DNA of 64,000 nucleotides from Marifrigoribacter sp047730175 (GCF_047730175.1 NZ_CP159833.1:1426001-1490000), one strand, 5' to 3'. Positions 8,551 through 15,987 are shown, numbered from the stretch's first letter. Numbers and translations: made by a program. Notes: a model not told the origin generated them from the sequence alone.

Positions 8551-9549
8551 ATGGCAAAAATAGGAAATATAGACGTTGGAGACTTCCCTTTACTTTTAGC
8601 ACCAATGGAAGATGTGAGTGATCCTCCTTTTCGTGCACTTTGTAAAGAACAAGGTGCCGATGTGGTGTATACAGAATTTATTTCTTCAGAAGGGCTTATT
8701 CGTGATGCTGCAAAAAGCGTCATGAAGCTTGATATTTATGAAAAAGAACGCCCTGTAGGAATCCAAATATTTGGAGCAAACCTAGAGTCAATGCTGAGAA
8801 GTGTTGAAATTGTGGAAGCTTCAAATCCAGATATTATAGATATAAACTTCGGTTGCCCTGTAAAAAAGGTAGTGAGTAAAGGAGCAGGAGCAGGAATATT
8901 AAAAGATATTGACCTAATGGTGAGTTTAACGGAAGCAATGGTTAAACACACCAATTTACCAATCACGGTTAAAACTCGACTGGGTTGGGATGAGCATACT
9001 ATTAGAATAGTTGAAGTTGCAGAAAGATTACAAGATGTAGGCTGTCAGGCAATTGCTATTCATGGACGTACCCGTGCTCAAATGTATAAAGGTGAAGCTA
9101 ATTGGAAGCCCATTTCAGAAGTAAAAAATAATCAAAGAATGCACATTCCTGTGTTTGGTAATGGTGATATAAATACACCTGAAAAAGCAATGGAAATGCG
9201 AGATGTTTATGGCTTAGATGGAGCTATGATTGGAAGAGCAAGCATAGGTAATCCTTGGTTTTTTAATCAAGTAAAACATTATTTTAAAACAGGAACCCAT
9301 TCTGCTCTCCCTACAATGTCTGAAAGAATAGATGCTGCAAGAAGACATTTACAAATGGCTATTGATTGGAAAGGTGACATTTTAGGCGTTTTAGAAACTC
9401 GAAGACATTATACCAATTACTTTAAGGGAATACCAGACTTTAAACCGTATCGAATTAAAATGGTTACCAGTGATGATGCTAAAGATGTGTTTGCGGCCTT
9501 TGATGAGGCTTTAGATGTGTTTGGAGATTATCATTTTTCTAGACCCTAA
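8551..9549 (+). CDS. dusB: tRNA-dihydrouridine synthase
   Basis: FMN-dependent enzyme reducing specific uridines in the tRNA D-loop. The 332-residue protein carries the APMEDVSDPPFRALC flavin-site region (17-31), the catalytic cysteine in DINFGCPVKKV (Cys102), the AIHGRTR phosphate/FMN region and GNGDI...GLDGAMIGRAS. Length and order are typical of DusB. The 3' end overlaps the convergent permease gene by 4 bases (9546-9549). The short distance from the promoter box at 8535-8542 suggests little or no 5' leader. Confidence 0.95.
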   Translation: MAKIGNIDVGDFPLLLAPMEDVSDPPFRALCKEQGADVVYTEFISSEGLIRDAAKSVMKLDIYEKERPVGIQIFGANLESMLRSVEIVEASNPDIIDINFGCPVKKVVSKGAGAGILKDIDLMVSLTEAMVKHTNLPITVKTRLGWDEHTIRIVEVAERLQDVGCQAIAIHGRTRAQMYKGEANWKPISEVKNNQRMHIPVFGNGDINTPEKAMEMRDVYGLDGAMIGRASIGNPWFFNQVKHYFKTGTHSALPTMSERIDAARRHLQMAIDWKGDILGVLETRRHYTNYFKGIPDFKPYRIKMVTSDDAKDVFAAFDEALDVFGDYHFSRP

Positions 9550-10745
9550 GAAAGTAGTTTTTTTCGCACTCTACTCGATGCAATTTTTGAGGCTATAATT
9601 CCTAAAACAGTAATAGTAATAAAAACGATAACTATATTTAATACGCTTAATCTTACTGGGTACGATAATGAGCTTGTAATCATTATAAAGCTAAATTTTA
9701 ACTGAAGAAATACAGCAATAACACCTAATAAAATTCCAACGAAACCACCTAAAGTTGTCATTAAAACTCCCTGAAGGAAAAATATCCTGCGAATTTCACT
9801 AATTTTTGCACCTAAATCGAACAAGGTTTTAATGTTTTTCCTCTTATCGAGAATCATCATTGTAATTGATCCTATTACGTTGAATAACGCAATAATAAGA
9901 ACCAAAGTGAAAATTAGATACACCGCGAGATTTTCCGTGTTCAACATTTTAAACAATGCATCATTTTGTTGAATTCTGTTTTTAATAATAATATCTTCTG
10001 AAAAAATTGTGGTCAGTTGATTGCGGATAGATTCTTCAGAAATCAGCGGGTCTATTTTAAATTCTATGGTAGAAATTTTATCTTTTTCTAATTTCAGAAG
10101 TGAGCGCGCAAAATCGATATCTGAAAAAACATATTTGTTGTCCAAATCTTCATTTACTTGATAAATACCAGAAACCACAGCATTTTGTTTGGTAAATGCT
10201 TTTGAAGGGTCTGTAATTTGACCTACGCCAGGTTTTGGCACATAAATTTCTAGCGCATTCGAATAATCATAGGTTCCTAATGAAAGTTTTGAAACGGTTC
10301 CAAAGCCAACAACTACCTCATTATTATTTGGGCTAAACCAATTATCAAAATATAAAATACTATCAATTGAGTTTACTTTCGCGTAGTTAGTATCTACTCC
10401 TTTAATATAAGCGATATGGTTTTTCCCTCGGTAATGTAGAAAAACACGCTCTTCAATGATTTTTGAATAACTAATAATTCCATCAACAGCATTGATTTTC
10501 TCCTCTAAATTATCCTGAAAAGAAATCGTTTTCCCATTTGCAGGATAAATTTTTAAATCTGAATCAAATACATCGGTAAATTGTAGGCTAAAATCTTTTA
10601 ATCCTGAAAAGCCAGAGAGTACTATAAATAATGACATGGCTCCTAATACAACACCAACGGCAGCTATTCCAGTAATAATATTAATAGCATTATTACTGCT
10701 TTTTGAAAACAGGTATCGTTTGGCAATGTAAAGAGAGAAATTCAC
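9546..10745 (-). CDS. ABC transporter permease, LolE/FtsX-like
   Basis: Inner-membrane permease of the MacB/FtsX type, a family that moves lipoproteins or drives periplasmic machines without transporting through the membrane. The 399-residue protein has one N-terminal membrane segment (about 23-45), a large periplasmic region with MacB-type folding, and three C-terminal segments (around LAVYLIFTLVLIIALF, GVLMTTLGGFVGILLG and VLNIVIVFITITVLG). It starts with GTG immediately after the rbfA stop codon, implying co-translation. No ATPase is adjacent, so the LolD-type partner must be elsewhere. A lipoprotein-release role is inference. Confidence 0.85.
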   Translation of the reverse strand: MNFSLYIAKRYLFSKSSNNAINIITGIAAVGVVLGAMSLFIVLSGFSGLKDFSLQFTDVFDSDLKIYPANGKTISFQDNLEEKINAVDGIISYSKIIEERVFLHYRGKNHIAYIKGVDTNYAKVNSIDSILYFDNWFSPNNNEVVVGFGTVSKLSLGTYDYSNALEIYVPKPGVGQITDPSKAFTKQNAVVSGIYQVNEDLDNKYVFSDIDFARSLLKLEKDKISTIEFKIDPLISEESIRNQLTTIFSEDIIIKNRIQQNDALFKMLNTENLAVYLIFTLVLIIALFNVIGSITMMILDKRKNIKTLFDLGAKISEIRRIFFLQGVLMTTLGGFVGILLGVIAVFLQLKFSFIMITSSLSYPVRLSVLNIVIVFITITVLGIIASKIASSRVRKKLLS

Positions 10746-11141
10746 TTATATGTTTTTTCTTTTCTGAAGTAAATTTTCGTTTTTAATTGGGTTCTCTTCT
10801 CCTTTTATAGCTTCTCCAATATTATTAATATACTCTAATGAATCATCATTATAAAAAACTAAATCTGGCATTTTTCTAAGCTGATGTTTTGTTTTTTGAG
10901 CAATTTGATGTTTAATTCTTGGTTTATTTTCATTTAATTCGGTTACAATTAAAGCGCCTTTATCAGCAGGGAACACACTAACAAATACCTTTGAAAGTGA
11001 TAAATCTGTAGTAACCGTTACTTTTGTTACGGATATAATAACTCCTTTTTGACCTCCGTCTAGCAGCATTTTTTGTAAAACAATAGCAAGATCATTTTGT
11101 AATACCCCAGCTATTTTTTTTTGTCTATTCGTTTCTTCCAT
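10746..11141 (-). CDS. rbfA: Ribosome-binding factor A
   Basis: 30S maturation factor needed for 16S rRNA 5'-end processing. The 131-residue protein begins MEETNRQKKIAGVLQNDLA and has a KH-like fold pattern with VTVTTDLSLSKVFVSVFP and the RKMPDLVFYNDDS motif near the C-terminus. A longer ATG at 11159 is rejected because the TACTTTTG promoter box (11146-11153) lies inside that extension. The gene abuts the downstream permease with no intergenic bases, the rbfA-permease order seen in flavobacteria. Confidence 0.93.
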   Translation of the reverse strand: MEETNRQKKIAGVLQNDLAIVLQKMLLDGGQKGVIISVTKVTVTTDLSLSKVFVSVFPADKGALIVTELNENKPRIKHQIAQKTKHQLRKMPDLVFYNDDSLEYINNIGEAIKGEENPIKNENLLQKRKNI

Positions 11142-11145
11142 GCTA

Positions 11146-11153
11146 CAAAAGTA
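11146..11153 (-). promoter_or_regulatory. Putative -7 box for rbfA, leaderless arrangement
   Basis: Minus-strand TACTTTTG ends 4 bases before the rbfA ATG at 11141, so transcription would start at or next to the initiation codon. Confidence 0.5.
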
Positions 11154-11206
11154 CCACATTTCAGTAATTGTAATTTTTTATTACGTAAAGTTTTTACATA
11201 AAGGGT

Positions 11207-11214
11207 TAAATTTG
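11207..11214 (+). promoter_or_regulatory. Putative -7 box for methylmalonyl-CoA epimerase
   Basis: TAAATTTG matches TAnnTTTG exactly and lies 50 bases upstream of the ATG at 11265. Confidence 0.5.
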
Positions 11215-11264
11215 CAGTCTAGAAAGCATTTATTATAATTATAATTTATTAAAAATTAAATTAA

Positions 11265-11675
11265 ATGGAAAAAATTGAACATTTAGGGATTGCTGTGAAA
11301 GACTTAAAAGCTGCTAATAAAGTGTACGAAAGTTTATTTGGATATACGCATTATAAAACAGAAACTATTGAAAGTGAAGGGGTAAGAACATCTTTTTTTA
11401 AATGTGGAGATAATAAAATTGAGTTACTAGAAGCTACAACAGACGACAGTCCTATTGCAAAGTTTATAGAAAAGCGAGGAGAAGGTATTCATCATGTCGC
11501 TTTTGCAGTAAAAGATATTAATGCAGAGATAAACAGATTAAAAAAAGAAGGTTTTATTATTTTAAATGAAAAGCCTAAAAAAGGGGCAGACAATAAGTTA
11601 GTGGTATTTATACACCCAAAATCTACAAATGGGGTTCTAATCGAACTTTGTCAAGAAATAAATAATGAGAAATAG
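11265..11675 (+). CDS. mce: Methylmalonyl-CoA epimerase
   Basis: Interconverts (2R)- and (2S)-methylmalonyl-CoA in the propionate/succinyl-CoA pathway. The 136-residue vicinal-oxygen-chelate protein has two glyoxalase half-folds with likely metal ligands His6 (IEHLGIAVKDL), His77 (GIHHVAFAVKD) and Glu127 (GVLIEL), plus the KRGEGIHH signature. Length is typical. The gene is single, followed 44 bases later by a tRNA gene with its own promoter. Methylmalonyl-CoA mutase subunits are not in the window. Confidence 0.93.
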   Translation: MEKIEHLGIAVKDLKAANKVYESLFGYTHYKTETIESEGVRTSFFKCGDNKIELLEATTDDSPIAKFIEKRGEGIHHVAFAVKDINAEINRLKKEGFIILNEKPKKGADNKLVVFIHPKSTNGVLIELCQEINNEK

Positions 11676-11706
11676 TTTGTAGGGTATCTAAAGTATTATA
11701 AATTTG
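11676..11706 (+). promoter_or_regulatory. Promoter of the tRNA-CAU gene
   Basis: TTTG at 11676-11679, a 19-base spacer and TAAATTTG at 11699-11706 make a complete Bacteroidota -33/-7 pair. Transcription would begin about 5-10 bases before the mature tRNA 5' end. Confidence 0.7.
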
Positions 11707-11719
11707 CAAAAATAAATTA

Positions 11720-11793
11720 GGTCCCATAGCTCAGCTGGTTAGAGCACCTGACTCATAATCAGGGGGTCCATGGTTCGAGCCCATGTGGGACCA
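11720..11793 (+). tRNA. tRNA-Met (anticodon CAU); tRNA-Ile2 not excluded
   Basis: A 74-nt cloverleaf: acceptor GGTCCCA pairs with TGGGACC, D-arm AGCTCAGCTGGTTAGAGCA, anticodon stem CCTGA/TCAGG around loop CTCATAA (anticodon CAT), T-arm CATGG-TTCGAGC-CCATG, discriminator A. The 3' CCA is not encoded. The elongator-Met-like body favours Met, but a CAU tRNA modified to lysidine to read Ile AUA cannot be excluded from sequence. It is not an initiator by its acceptor, since the 1-72 pair is matched. Confidence 0.9.
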
Positions 11794-11804
11794 CTAGTAA
11801 TAAT

Positions 11805-11833
11805 AAGCCTTACAGAGATGTAGGGCTTTTTTT
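11805..11833 (+). terminator. Terminator of the tRNA gene
   Basis: AAGCCTTAC pairs with GTAGGGCTT (one G-U pair) over a short loop and runs into a T7 tract, 12 bases after the tRNA. Confidence 0.85.
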
Positions 11834-12155
11834 GTGCATTATGGCAAACATAGGTCAAACATTTCTATTTAATAAACCATGCTTTTGTTAGGTTTGATTT
11901 ATGAAAAGTACAGCAGGGTATTCATTAGTATTTTTTGACTGGTATTTATAAAATAAAATAAACAAAGACCTAAAATAATACTACTAAGCAGCTTTTTCAC
12001 TAATGGAGCATGTAAGGAATTTCCTTTTTGCTAGACATCAAACAATTCTCGATTTTCCCCCGATTAAATTCTATTACCATGCTTGTTGGAGCTGATTTAG
12101 GAAAAAGGACTACTAGTGTCTTATATTTTATTCTAATAAAGAATAAAAATCTTTG
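11834..12155. other. Gene-free stretch after the tRNA
   Basis: No convincing gene on either strand. Short minus-strand fragments read like a degraded protein (for example a KNTNEYPAVLFINQ peptide), which might be a decayed integrase beside the tRNA, but the similarity is too weak to assert. It marks the boundary between housekeeping genes and the polysaccharide locus. Confidence 0.4.
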
Positions 12156-12163
12156 TAATTTTG
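12156..12163 (+). promoter_or_regulatory. Putative -7 box for the HAD-family gene
   Basis: TAATTTTG, an exact TAnnTTTG match, 16 bases upstream of the ATG at 12180. Confidence 0.45.
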
Positions 12164-12179
12164 TAAATTACTTTTTTAT

Positions 12180-12578
12180 ATGATTTATGAAACCCTTACC
12201 ATAGCAGTCGATTTTGACGGGACCATCGTAGATGATGCCTATCCAAAAGTTGGAAAAGAAAAACTATTTGCTTTTGAAACGTTAAAGAAGCTTCAAGAAA
12301 AAGGACATCGATTAATTTTATGGACCTATAGAAGTGGGAGAATGCTGGAGGAAGCTATTCAATTTTGCAAAGCAAATGGAATAACTTTTTATTCTGTAAA
12401 TAGTAGTTTTCCTGAGGAGATATTTGATGAAAAATATAGTAGAAAAATTAATGCAGATGTATTTATTGACGATCGAAATATTGGGGAGGTGTTAGGTTGG
12501 GGTGAAGTTTATCAAACACTCTTAAAAGAAGAAGCTCCATTACAAAAAAAGAAGAAAAAAAACTGGTTCGGTTTTTAA
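12180..12578 (+). CDS. Small HAD-superfamily phosphatase (BT0820-like)
   Basis: Cytosolic phosphohydrolase of 132 residues. HAD motif I is DFDGT (11-15, nucleophile Asp11 and acid Asp13), motif II lies near WTYRSG (48-53), motif III is about Lys89 and motif IV is FIDDRN (95-100). No cap domain is present, as in BT0820-type proteins often found by Bacteroidota capsule loci. The C-terminus is a Lys-rich tail (KKKKKNWFGF). Natural substrate unknown; a sugar or nucleotide phosphate is plausible from context. The next gene is 850 bases away. Confidence 0.85.
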   Translation: MIYETLTIAVDFDGTIVDDAYPKVGKEKLFAFETLKKLQEKGHRLILWTYRSGRMLEEAIQFCKANGITFYSVNSSFPEEIFDEKYSRKINADVFIDDRNIGEVLGWGEVYQTLLKEEAPLQKKKKKNWFGF

Positions 12579-12924
12579 AAAACAATGTATGATTATAACA
12601 AAAACCAAAGAAGAATTGAATGGTATTTATATGAATTTATAAAATTGAGAATCAATCTTTTTTTAATCATCATCACTTTGCTTTAACTTCTACTTAATTG
12701 ATTTTTTTTTAAAGTATTTATCTGCACTTTCTAAACTTAGTTAATTAAGTCTTTTAAGTTATTATAGCGCATTCTTTTTTCTAAATAAGATATTAGCTCT
12801 TACATAAATTGATTCGTATAAAAGGTTCTTTACATTTCTTTGGATCTAATAACGCCATTCATTTATTGGAAATTGATAAATGTTTAGTACTCATACTAGT
12901 ACTTTTTATTTATTTTTATTCACC

Positions 12925-12951
12925 GGATACGGATTCCCGTACCTTTTTTTT
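12925..12951 (+). terminator. Orphan terminator-like hairpin
   Basis: GG-A-TACGG pairs with CCGTACC (one bulged A) around ATTC, followed by eight Ts. It is 347 bases after the nearest upstream stop codon, so it may end an unannotated transcript or act as an attenuator. Confidence 0.65.
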
Positions 12952-13191
12952 GTTTTATAGCTTTAGTTTTGAATAATTACAATGAATTTATTTTCCCTGC
13001 AATATTTTTTATGAACACATTAATAAAAAGGAGACTGAAAAAGAACAATTAAATGCGTTTAAAAGGATTTAATAGACACTTAATCGATTAAAAAAATCAT
13101 ATTTTTTTAAATTTTTATGCACAATCATCGTAACTATCTGATCTAGTGAGTTTTAAAATTTGCAATGAATTACAGTAAATTTTTGACAGTT

Positions 13192-13209
13192 ATGTACATT
13201 TTTGTACAT
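13192..13209. promoter_or_regulatory. Inverted repeat, candidate operator
   Basis: ATGTACA-TTTT-TGTACAT is a perfect 7-bp dyad in otherwise unstructured AT-rich DNA, 220 bases upstream of the antiterminator gene. A regulator binding site is inferred from symmetry only. Confidence 0.4.
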
Positions 13210-13332
13210 TGTGAATGGATGAACTAGTCCTAATAATTTAATAAAACTCCCCGTATTTTTTTATTTAGTGTTTGATTTGTGATTTTTTTACAACTCAAGA
13301 AGCTAAACTAGTAATTAAACTAAAAATACTTC

Positions 13333-13376
13333 CCCATTAATATGGGAGTGAAAGAAGCGAAGCTGTGAACTCTCCT
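13333..13376 (+). promoter_or_regulatory. Structured leader of the antiterminator gene
   Basis: Within 100 bases of the start, CCCAT/ATGGG (13333-13346), AGC-GAA-GCT and GAGT/ACTC can each pair, giving a compact folded 5' leader. Function is not known; an antiterminator recruitment or attenuation role is inference. Confidence 0.35.
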
Positions 13377-13428
13377 CAAATAAAAGCAATTAATAATTCA
13401 GAGATTTCTAATATCTAACAAGAACAAA

Positions 13429-13953
13429 ATGAGTCTTATTACACCAATTCAAAAGCCAACTAATTGGTTTGCGATTTATACAAAATCTAGATCTGAAAAA
13501 AAGGTTTTTGAACGATTAAATGATGCGGGTTATGAAAGTTTCCTTCCTTTGACAACAGAGGTTAGGCAATGGTCCGATAGAAAGAAAAAAGTGAAGTCCC
13601 CACTTATAAAGTCCTATGTTTTTGTAAAGGTTAAGAAAAAAGGCTTAGTGCCAATTTATAATATTCCTGGAGTAGTTACGGTATTAAAACATTTAGGAGA
13701 ACCAGCTATTGTAAAAGAAGTTGAAATTAATAATTTAAAAATATTAACCAATAATAGCGAAGCTACAAAAATAGTAGCGGCTATTAGCTTAAAAAGTGGT
13801 AAGCCAGTGCAAGTAGTTTACGGTCCATTTGAAGGTTTAATTGCGATATACTTATCAAATAGTGGCAAGCATAGAGTTATTGTAAAAGTGGAAGCTTTAA
13901 ATAGTTTTACTGAAATTACATTACCACTAAGCCACATTAAAAAAATAGCATAA
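13429..13953 (+). CDS. NusG/RfaH-family transcription antiterminator (UpxY-like)
   Basis: Specialised NusG paralogue that binds RNA polymerase and lets it read long capsule operons. The 174-residue protein has the NGN domain opening WFAIYTKSRSEKKVFERL (13-30), the FLPL and SYVFVKV strands, and a C-terminal KOW-like segment PVQVVYGPFEGL (126-137). Length matches UpxY/RfaH rather than housekeeping NusG. It is the first regulator of the + strand polysaccharide locus, separated from it by about 800 non-coding bases in which it may act on nascent RNA. Confidence 0.9.
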   Translation: MSLITPIQKPTNWFAIYTKSRSEKKVFERLNDAGYESFLPLTTEVRQWSDRKKKVKSPLIKSYVFVKVKKKGLVPIYNIPGVVTVLKHLGEPAIVKEVEINNLKILTNNSEATKIVAAISLKSGKPVQVVYGPFEGLIAIYLSNSGKHRVIVKVEALNSFTEITLPLSHIKKIA

Positions 13954-14237
13954 AATTATTGTATTAAGTGTTTGTGCCTTTTAACTTATTAAACCCGCAT
14001 CATTTAATCGTTCTCAACCCTTCTTAGAGGAAAAGTAAAAAAAAAGCATCGATATATCGATAAAACATTTAAAGTGCAACAACCATATTATAAACATTAT
14101 AGATCACTGAACGATAGAATAGTCATTATAAGCTAATCCAACTATAGGATTTGTTTCCCTACTAATAATTATGACTCTCTATTTTATGCAACTAGTAGCG
14201 TACGTTTATTCAATTTAATACTATAAAACCCCAAACT
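13954..14237. other. Non-coding region after the antiterminator gene
   Basis: No gene seen. Contains a perfect 14-base palindrome ATCGATATATCGAT (14048-14061). A related ATCGATATT...AAAATCGAT hairpin lies further on at 14411-14444. Probable leader DNA of the polysaccharide locus. Confidence 0.4.
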
Positions 14238-14357
14238 ATGATTTTAACAATTAACACCCAAGCTTTAGATTTAATCAAAAAAGTTTTAAGAGTACTATTA
14301 ATTTTCTCTGTTGCTATAATTTTATTAACGACAGTTGGATTTGTAATGTTTTCTTAA
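14238..14357 (+). CDS. Possible 39-residue single-pass membrane protein
   Basis: ATG-initiated frame of 39 codons with a double stop (TAATAA). After an amphipathic N-terminus (MILTINTQALDLIKKVLR) comes one hydrophobic segment of about 20 residues (LLIFSVAIILLTTVGFVMFS) to the end. It stands alone in non-coding DNA between the antiterminator and the polysaccharide genes. The positive charges preceding the segment and its length fit a real membrane peptide, but no homologue is recognised and chance cannot be excluded. Confidence 0.4.
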   Translation: MILTINTQALDLIKKVLRVLLIFSVAIILLTTVGFVMFS

Positions 14358-14495
14358 TAATGCCAAATCATCCTGCTATTGCAAAGCGGTAACAAAGCTT
14401 CGAAAAACGCATCGATATTCCCATTAGGTTAGGGTAAAATCGATACACGACGAGCAAGCTCTTGAAACACATTAATTAAACCTAAAACCACTCTT

Positions 14496-14540
14496 TCATT
14501 GCGAGGAGCTCTGATACTTATCTGATAACGTGGCAATCTC
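14496..14540 (+). repeat. Dispersed TCATTGCGAGGAGC...GGCAATCTC repeat
   Basis: The ends TCATTGCGAGGAGC and GTGGCAATCTC match a widespread intergenic repeat found in many bacterial genomes. The centre here has diverged. Confidence 0.7.
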
Positions 14541-14602
14541 TTTAAACAATACTCAAACTGTTCACCAGAAGTCGCTGCTAGAATAAATAGCAAAGATCTA
14601 AT

Positions 14603-14690
14603 GGTCATCCTGAACTTGATTCAGGATCTATTAGCTTCTGTACTATCATCACAATAGATTCTGTCTCGCAGTACGGAATGAAAAGTAACC
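14603..14690 (+). repeat. Dispersed GGTCATCCTGAACTTGATTC-type repeat
   Basis: ATCCTGAA (14607-14614) and TTCAGGAT (14620-14627) form a perfect 8-bp hairpin, followed by a TCTCGCAGTACGGAATGA segment. This is the well-known TCATCCTGAACTTGTTTCAGG-class dispersed repeat. Confidence 0.7.
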
Positions 14691-14741
14691 TAACAGCGTA
14701 GCAGGCTAAAAATATTTTATCAGATAACATTCCTTTTTTAT

Positions 14742-15119
14742 ATGAGTAAATTATTATTTGAAGAAGAAAGTTACTTAGTAATAGGTACTTGTATCGAAGT
14801 TCATAAACAACTAGGGAATAGCTTTTATAAAGAAGTTTATAACGAAGTACTACAGAAGGAATTTATTAAAAGAAAGATCCCTTTTGAAAGACAAAAAAAA
14901 TTACCTCTCTATTATGACGGAATGCTATTAAAAAAACAATTTACCGCCGATTTTGTTTGTTTCGGTAAAATAATTGTCGATTTGGAATTTGGGAAAATTA
15001 ATTTGGAAAACGAAAAAAATCAAATGATTAACTATTTAAAAGCTACCCACTTTAAACTTGGCTTTATCATTAATTTTAGTGGAAAGAGTTTAAAATGGAA
15101 ACGATTTATAAACACCTAA
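14742..15119 (+). CDS. GxxExxY protein
   Basis: A 125-residue member of the GxxExxY family, which has a PD-(D/E)XK nuclease-like fold and often occurs beside polysaccharide genes in Bacteroidota. The signature is LGNSFYKEVYNEVL (24-37), followed by QFTADFVCFGKIIVDLEF and the C-terminal MINYLKATHFKLGFIINF. The usual VELKA catalytic-like motif reads VDLEF here, so the conserved lysine is missing. A 90-bp array of 9-bp repeats starts 25 bases after the stop. Function of the family is not established. Confidence 0.88.
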   Translation: MSKLLFEEESYLVIGTCIEVHKQLGNSFYKEVYNEVLQKEFIKRKIPFERQKKLPLYYDGMLLKKQFTADFVCFGKIIVDLEFGKINLENEKNQMINYLKATHFKLGFIINFSGKSLKWKRFINT

Positions 15120-15144
15120 CATATTTTTATTTCTTAACTATATA

Positions 15145-15234
15145 ATCTGTGAAATCTGTGAAATCTGTGAAATCTGTGAAATCTGTGAAATCTGTGAAAT
15201 CTGTGAAATTTGTGAAATTTGTGAAATCTGTGAA
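15145..15234 (+). repeat. Tandem 9-bp repeat, ten units
   Basis: Ten consecutive copies of ATCTGTGAA (units 8 and 9 read ATTTGTGAA), then a decaying partial unit. If translated it would read as ICE-type or SVK-type tripeptides, but no start codon makes it part of a gene. Confidence 0.95.
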
Positions 15235-15351
15235 ATCTGATGAAAATCAAAAAAAATAGTATAAAAGAATAGTGCCTTTCAAATATATTTGTTGGGCTTT
15301 TTTTGTTTTTCAGAATTTAAAAAATAAGGAACAATTTTAATTAAAAACACA

Positions 15352-15987
15352 ATGATTATGAAAAAAGCAGCCACATCAATTTTATTAAGTCTTTTATGCC
15401 TCCAACTATTAAGTGCTCAAGGTTGGAGTGAACGGAGCAGTAGCCAACATGAAAATGATTGGAGTATAGGCCTTGGATTTAACGCAGTATATGATTCCGG
15501 AACCAGTGCCAAAGATCTCTTTAATGTAAGTGATAATTGGAATTTTGGGACTCCTTTTTATATAAGTGCCGAAAATTATATTAACAATCAATTTAGCATA
15601 GGTGCTAACTTATCCTTTAACTATATAAAAGAAGGAAAGATAATTGATGGAGAAACTATACTAAAAGGTGGAAATGAAGCAGGTTATGTCGCTTTCGATC
15701 TGGCAGTAAAGTATTCTTTTCGAGACCTGTTAAAATTAAAAGCATTTGAACCCTATGTCTTTGTAGGTCTTGGATTTACCCATATTGGCGACTATCAAAC
15801 AGAAGAAAATATTCAAAGAATCAAAGGTAAGGGCAGAATGACTTTCAATACCGGATTGGGAGCTAACTATTGGTTCTCTTCGACTTGGGGAATCAATCTA
15901 AATCTAGCAGGAAAATTTGGAGTAGGGAGTGATGTCACCAATCAACTACTAAACAGCCTAGGGGTATTATATCGTTTAAATAATTAG
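15352..15987 (+). CDS. Outer membrane beta-barrel protein
   Basis: A 211-residue protein with a signal peptide (SILLSLLCLQLLSAQ). A second ATG at 15358 may be the true start, giving MKKAATSIL. Repeated strands such as NDWSIGLGFNAVYDSG, QFSIGANLSFNYIK and FEPYVFVGLGFTHIGD and a TWGINLNLAGKFGVG end indicate an eight-stranded OmpA/OmpW-like barrel. It sits at the head of the polysaccharide gene cluster, as similar barrel genes do in related loci. Exact role is unknown. Confidence 0.8.
   Translation: MIMKKAATSILLSLLCLQLLSAQGWSERSSSQHENDWSIGLGFNAVYDSGTSAKDLFNVSDNWNFGTPFYISAENYINNQFSIGANLSFNYIKEGKIIDGETILKGGNEAGYVAFDLAVKYSFRDLLKLKAFEPYVFVGLGFTHIGDYQTEENIQRIKGKGRMTFNTGLGANYWFSSTWGINLNLAGKFGVGSDVTNQLLNSLGVLYRLNN

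Larger units (their letters stand above)
12579..13428. other. 850-bp non-coding region before the antiterminator gene
   Basis: No convincing coding frame on either strand. It holds an isolated terminator-like hairpin (12925-12951), a 7-bp inverted repeat (13192-13209) and a set of potential stems just before the downstream gene (13333-13376). Such long leaders are typical of regulated capsule loci in Bacteroidota. Confidence 0.6.
14358..14741. other. Repeat-rich non-coding stretch
   Basis: No gene seen. It includes the imperfect hairpin at 14411-14444 and two dispersed repeats (14496-14540 and 14603-14690). The clustering of repeats suggests a site of past rearrangement at the edge of the polysaccharide locus. 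Confidence 0.5.

Noticed and set aside
11834..12110. Remnant of an integrase gene on the minus strand beside the tRNA.
   Set aside because: Only short, frame-broken peptides with weak similarity; kept as gene-free DNA.
11788..12118. GGACCACTAGT at the tRNA 3' end and GGACTACTAGT at 12108-12118 as attachment-site duplication of an integrated element.
   Set aside because: Only 10-11 bases with a mismatch and no integrase gene between them; chance similarity is likely.
14404..14480. Third copy of the 60-bp element, because ACGAGCAAGCT resembles ACGAGCATGCT.
   Set aside because: Only that short block matches and the rest does not align in a consistent orientation.
15145..15240. CRISPR array.
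   Set aside because: Units are 9 bp and contiguous, with no spacers and no cas genes.
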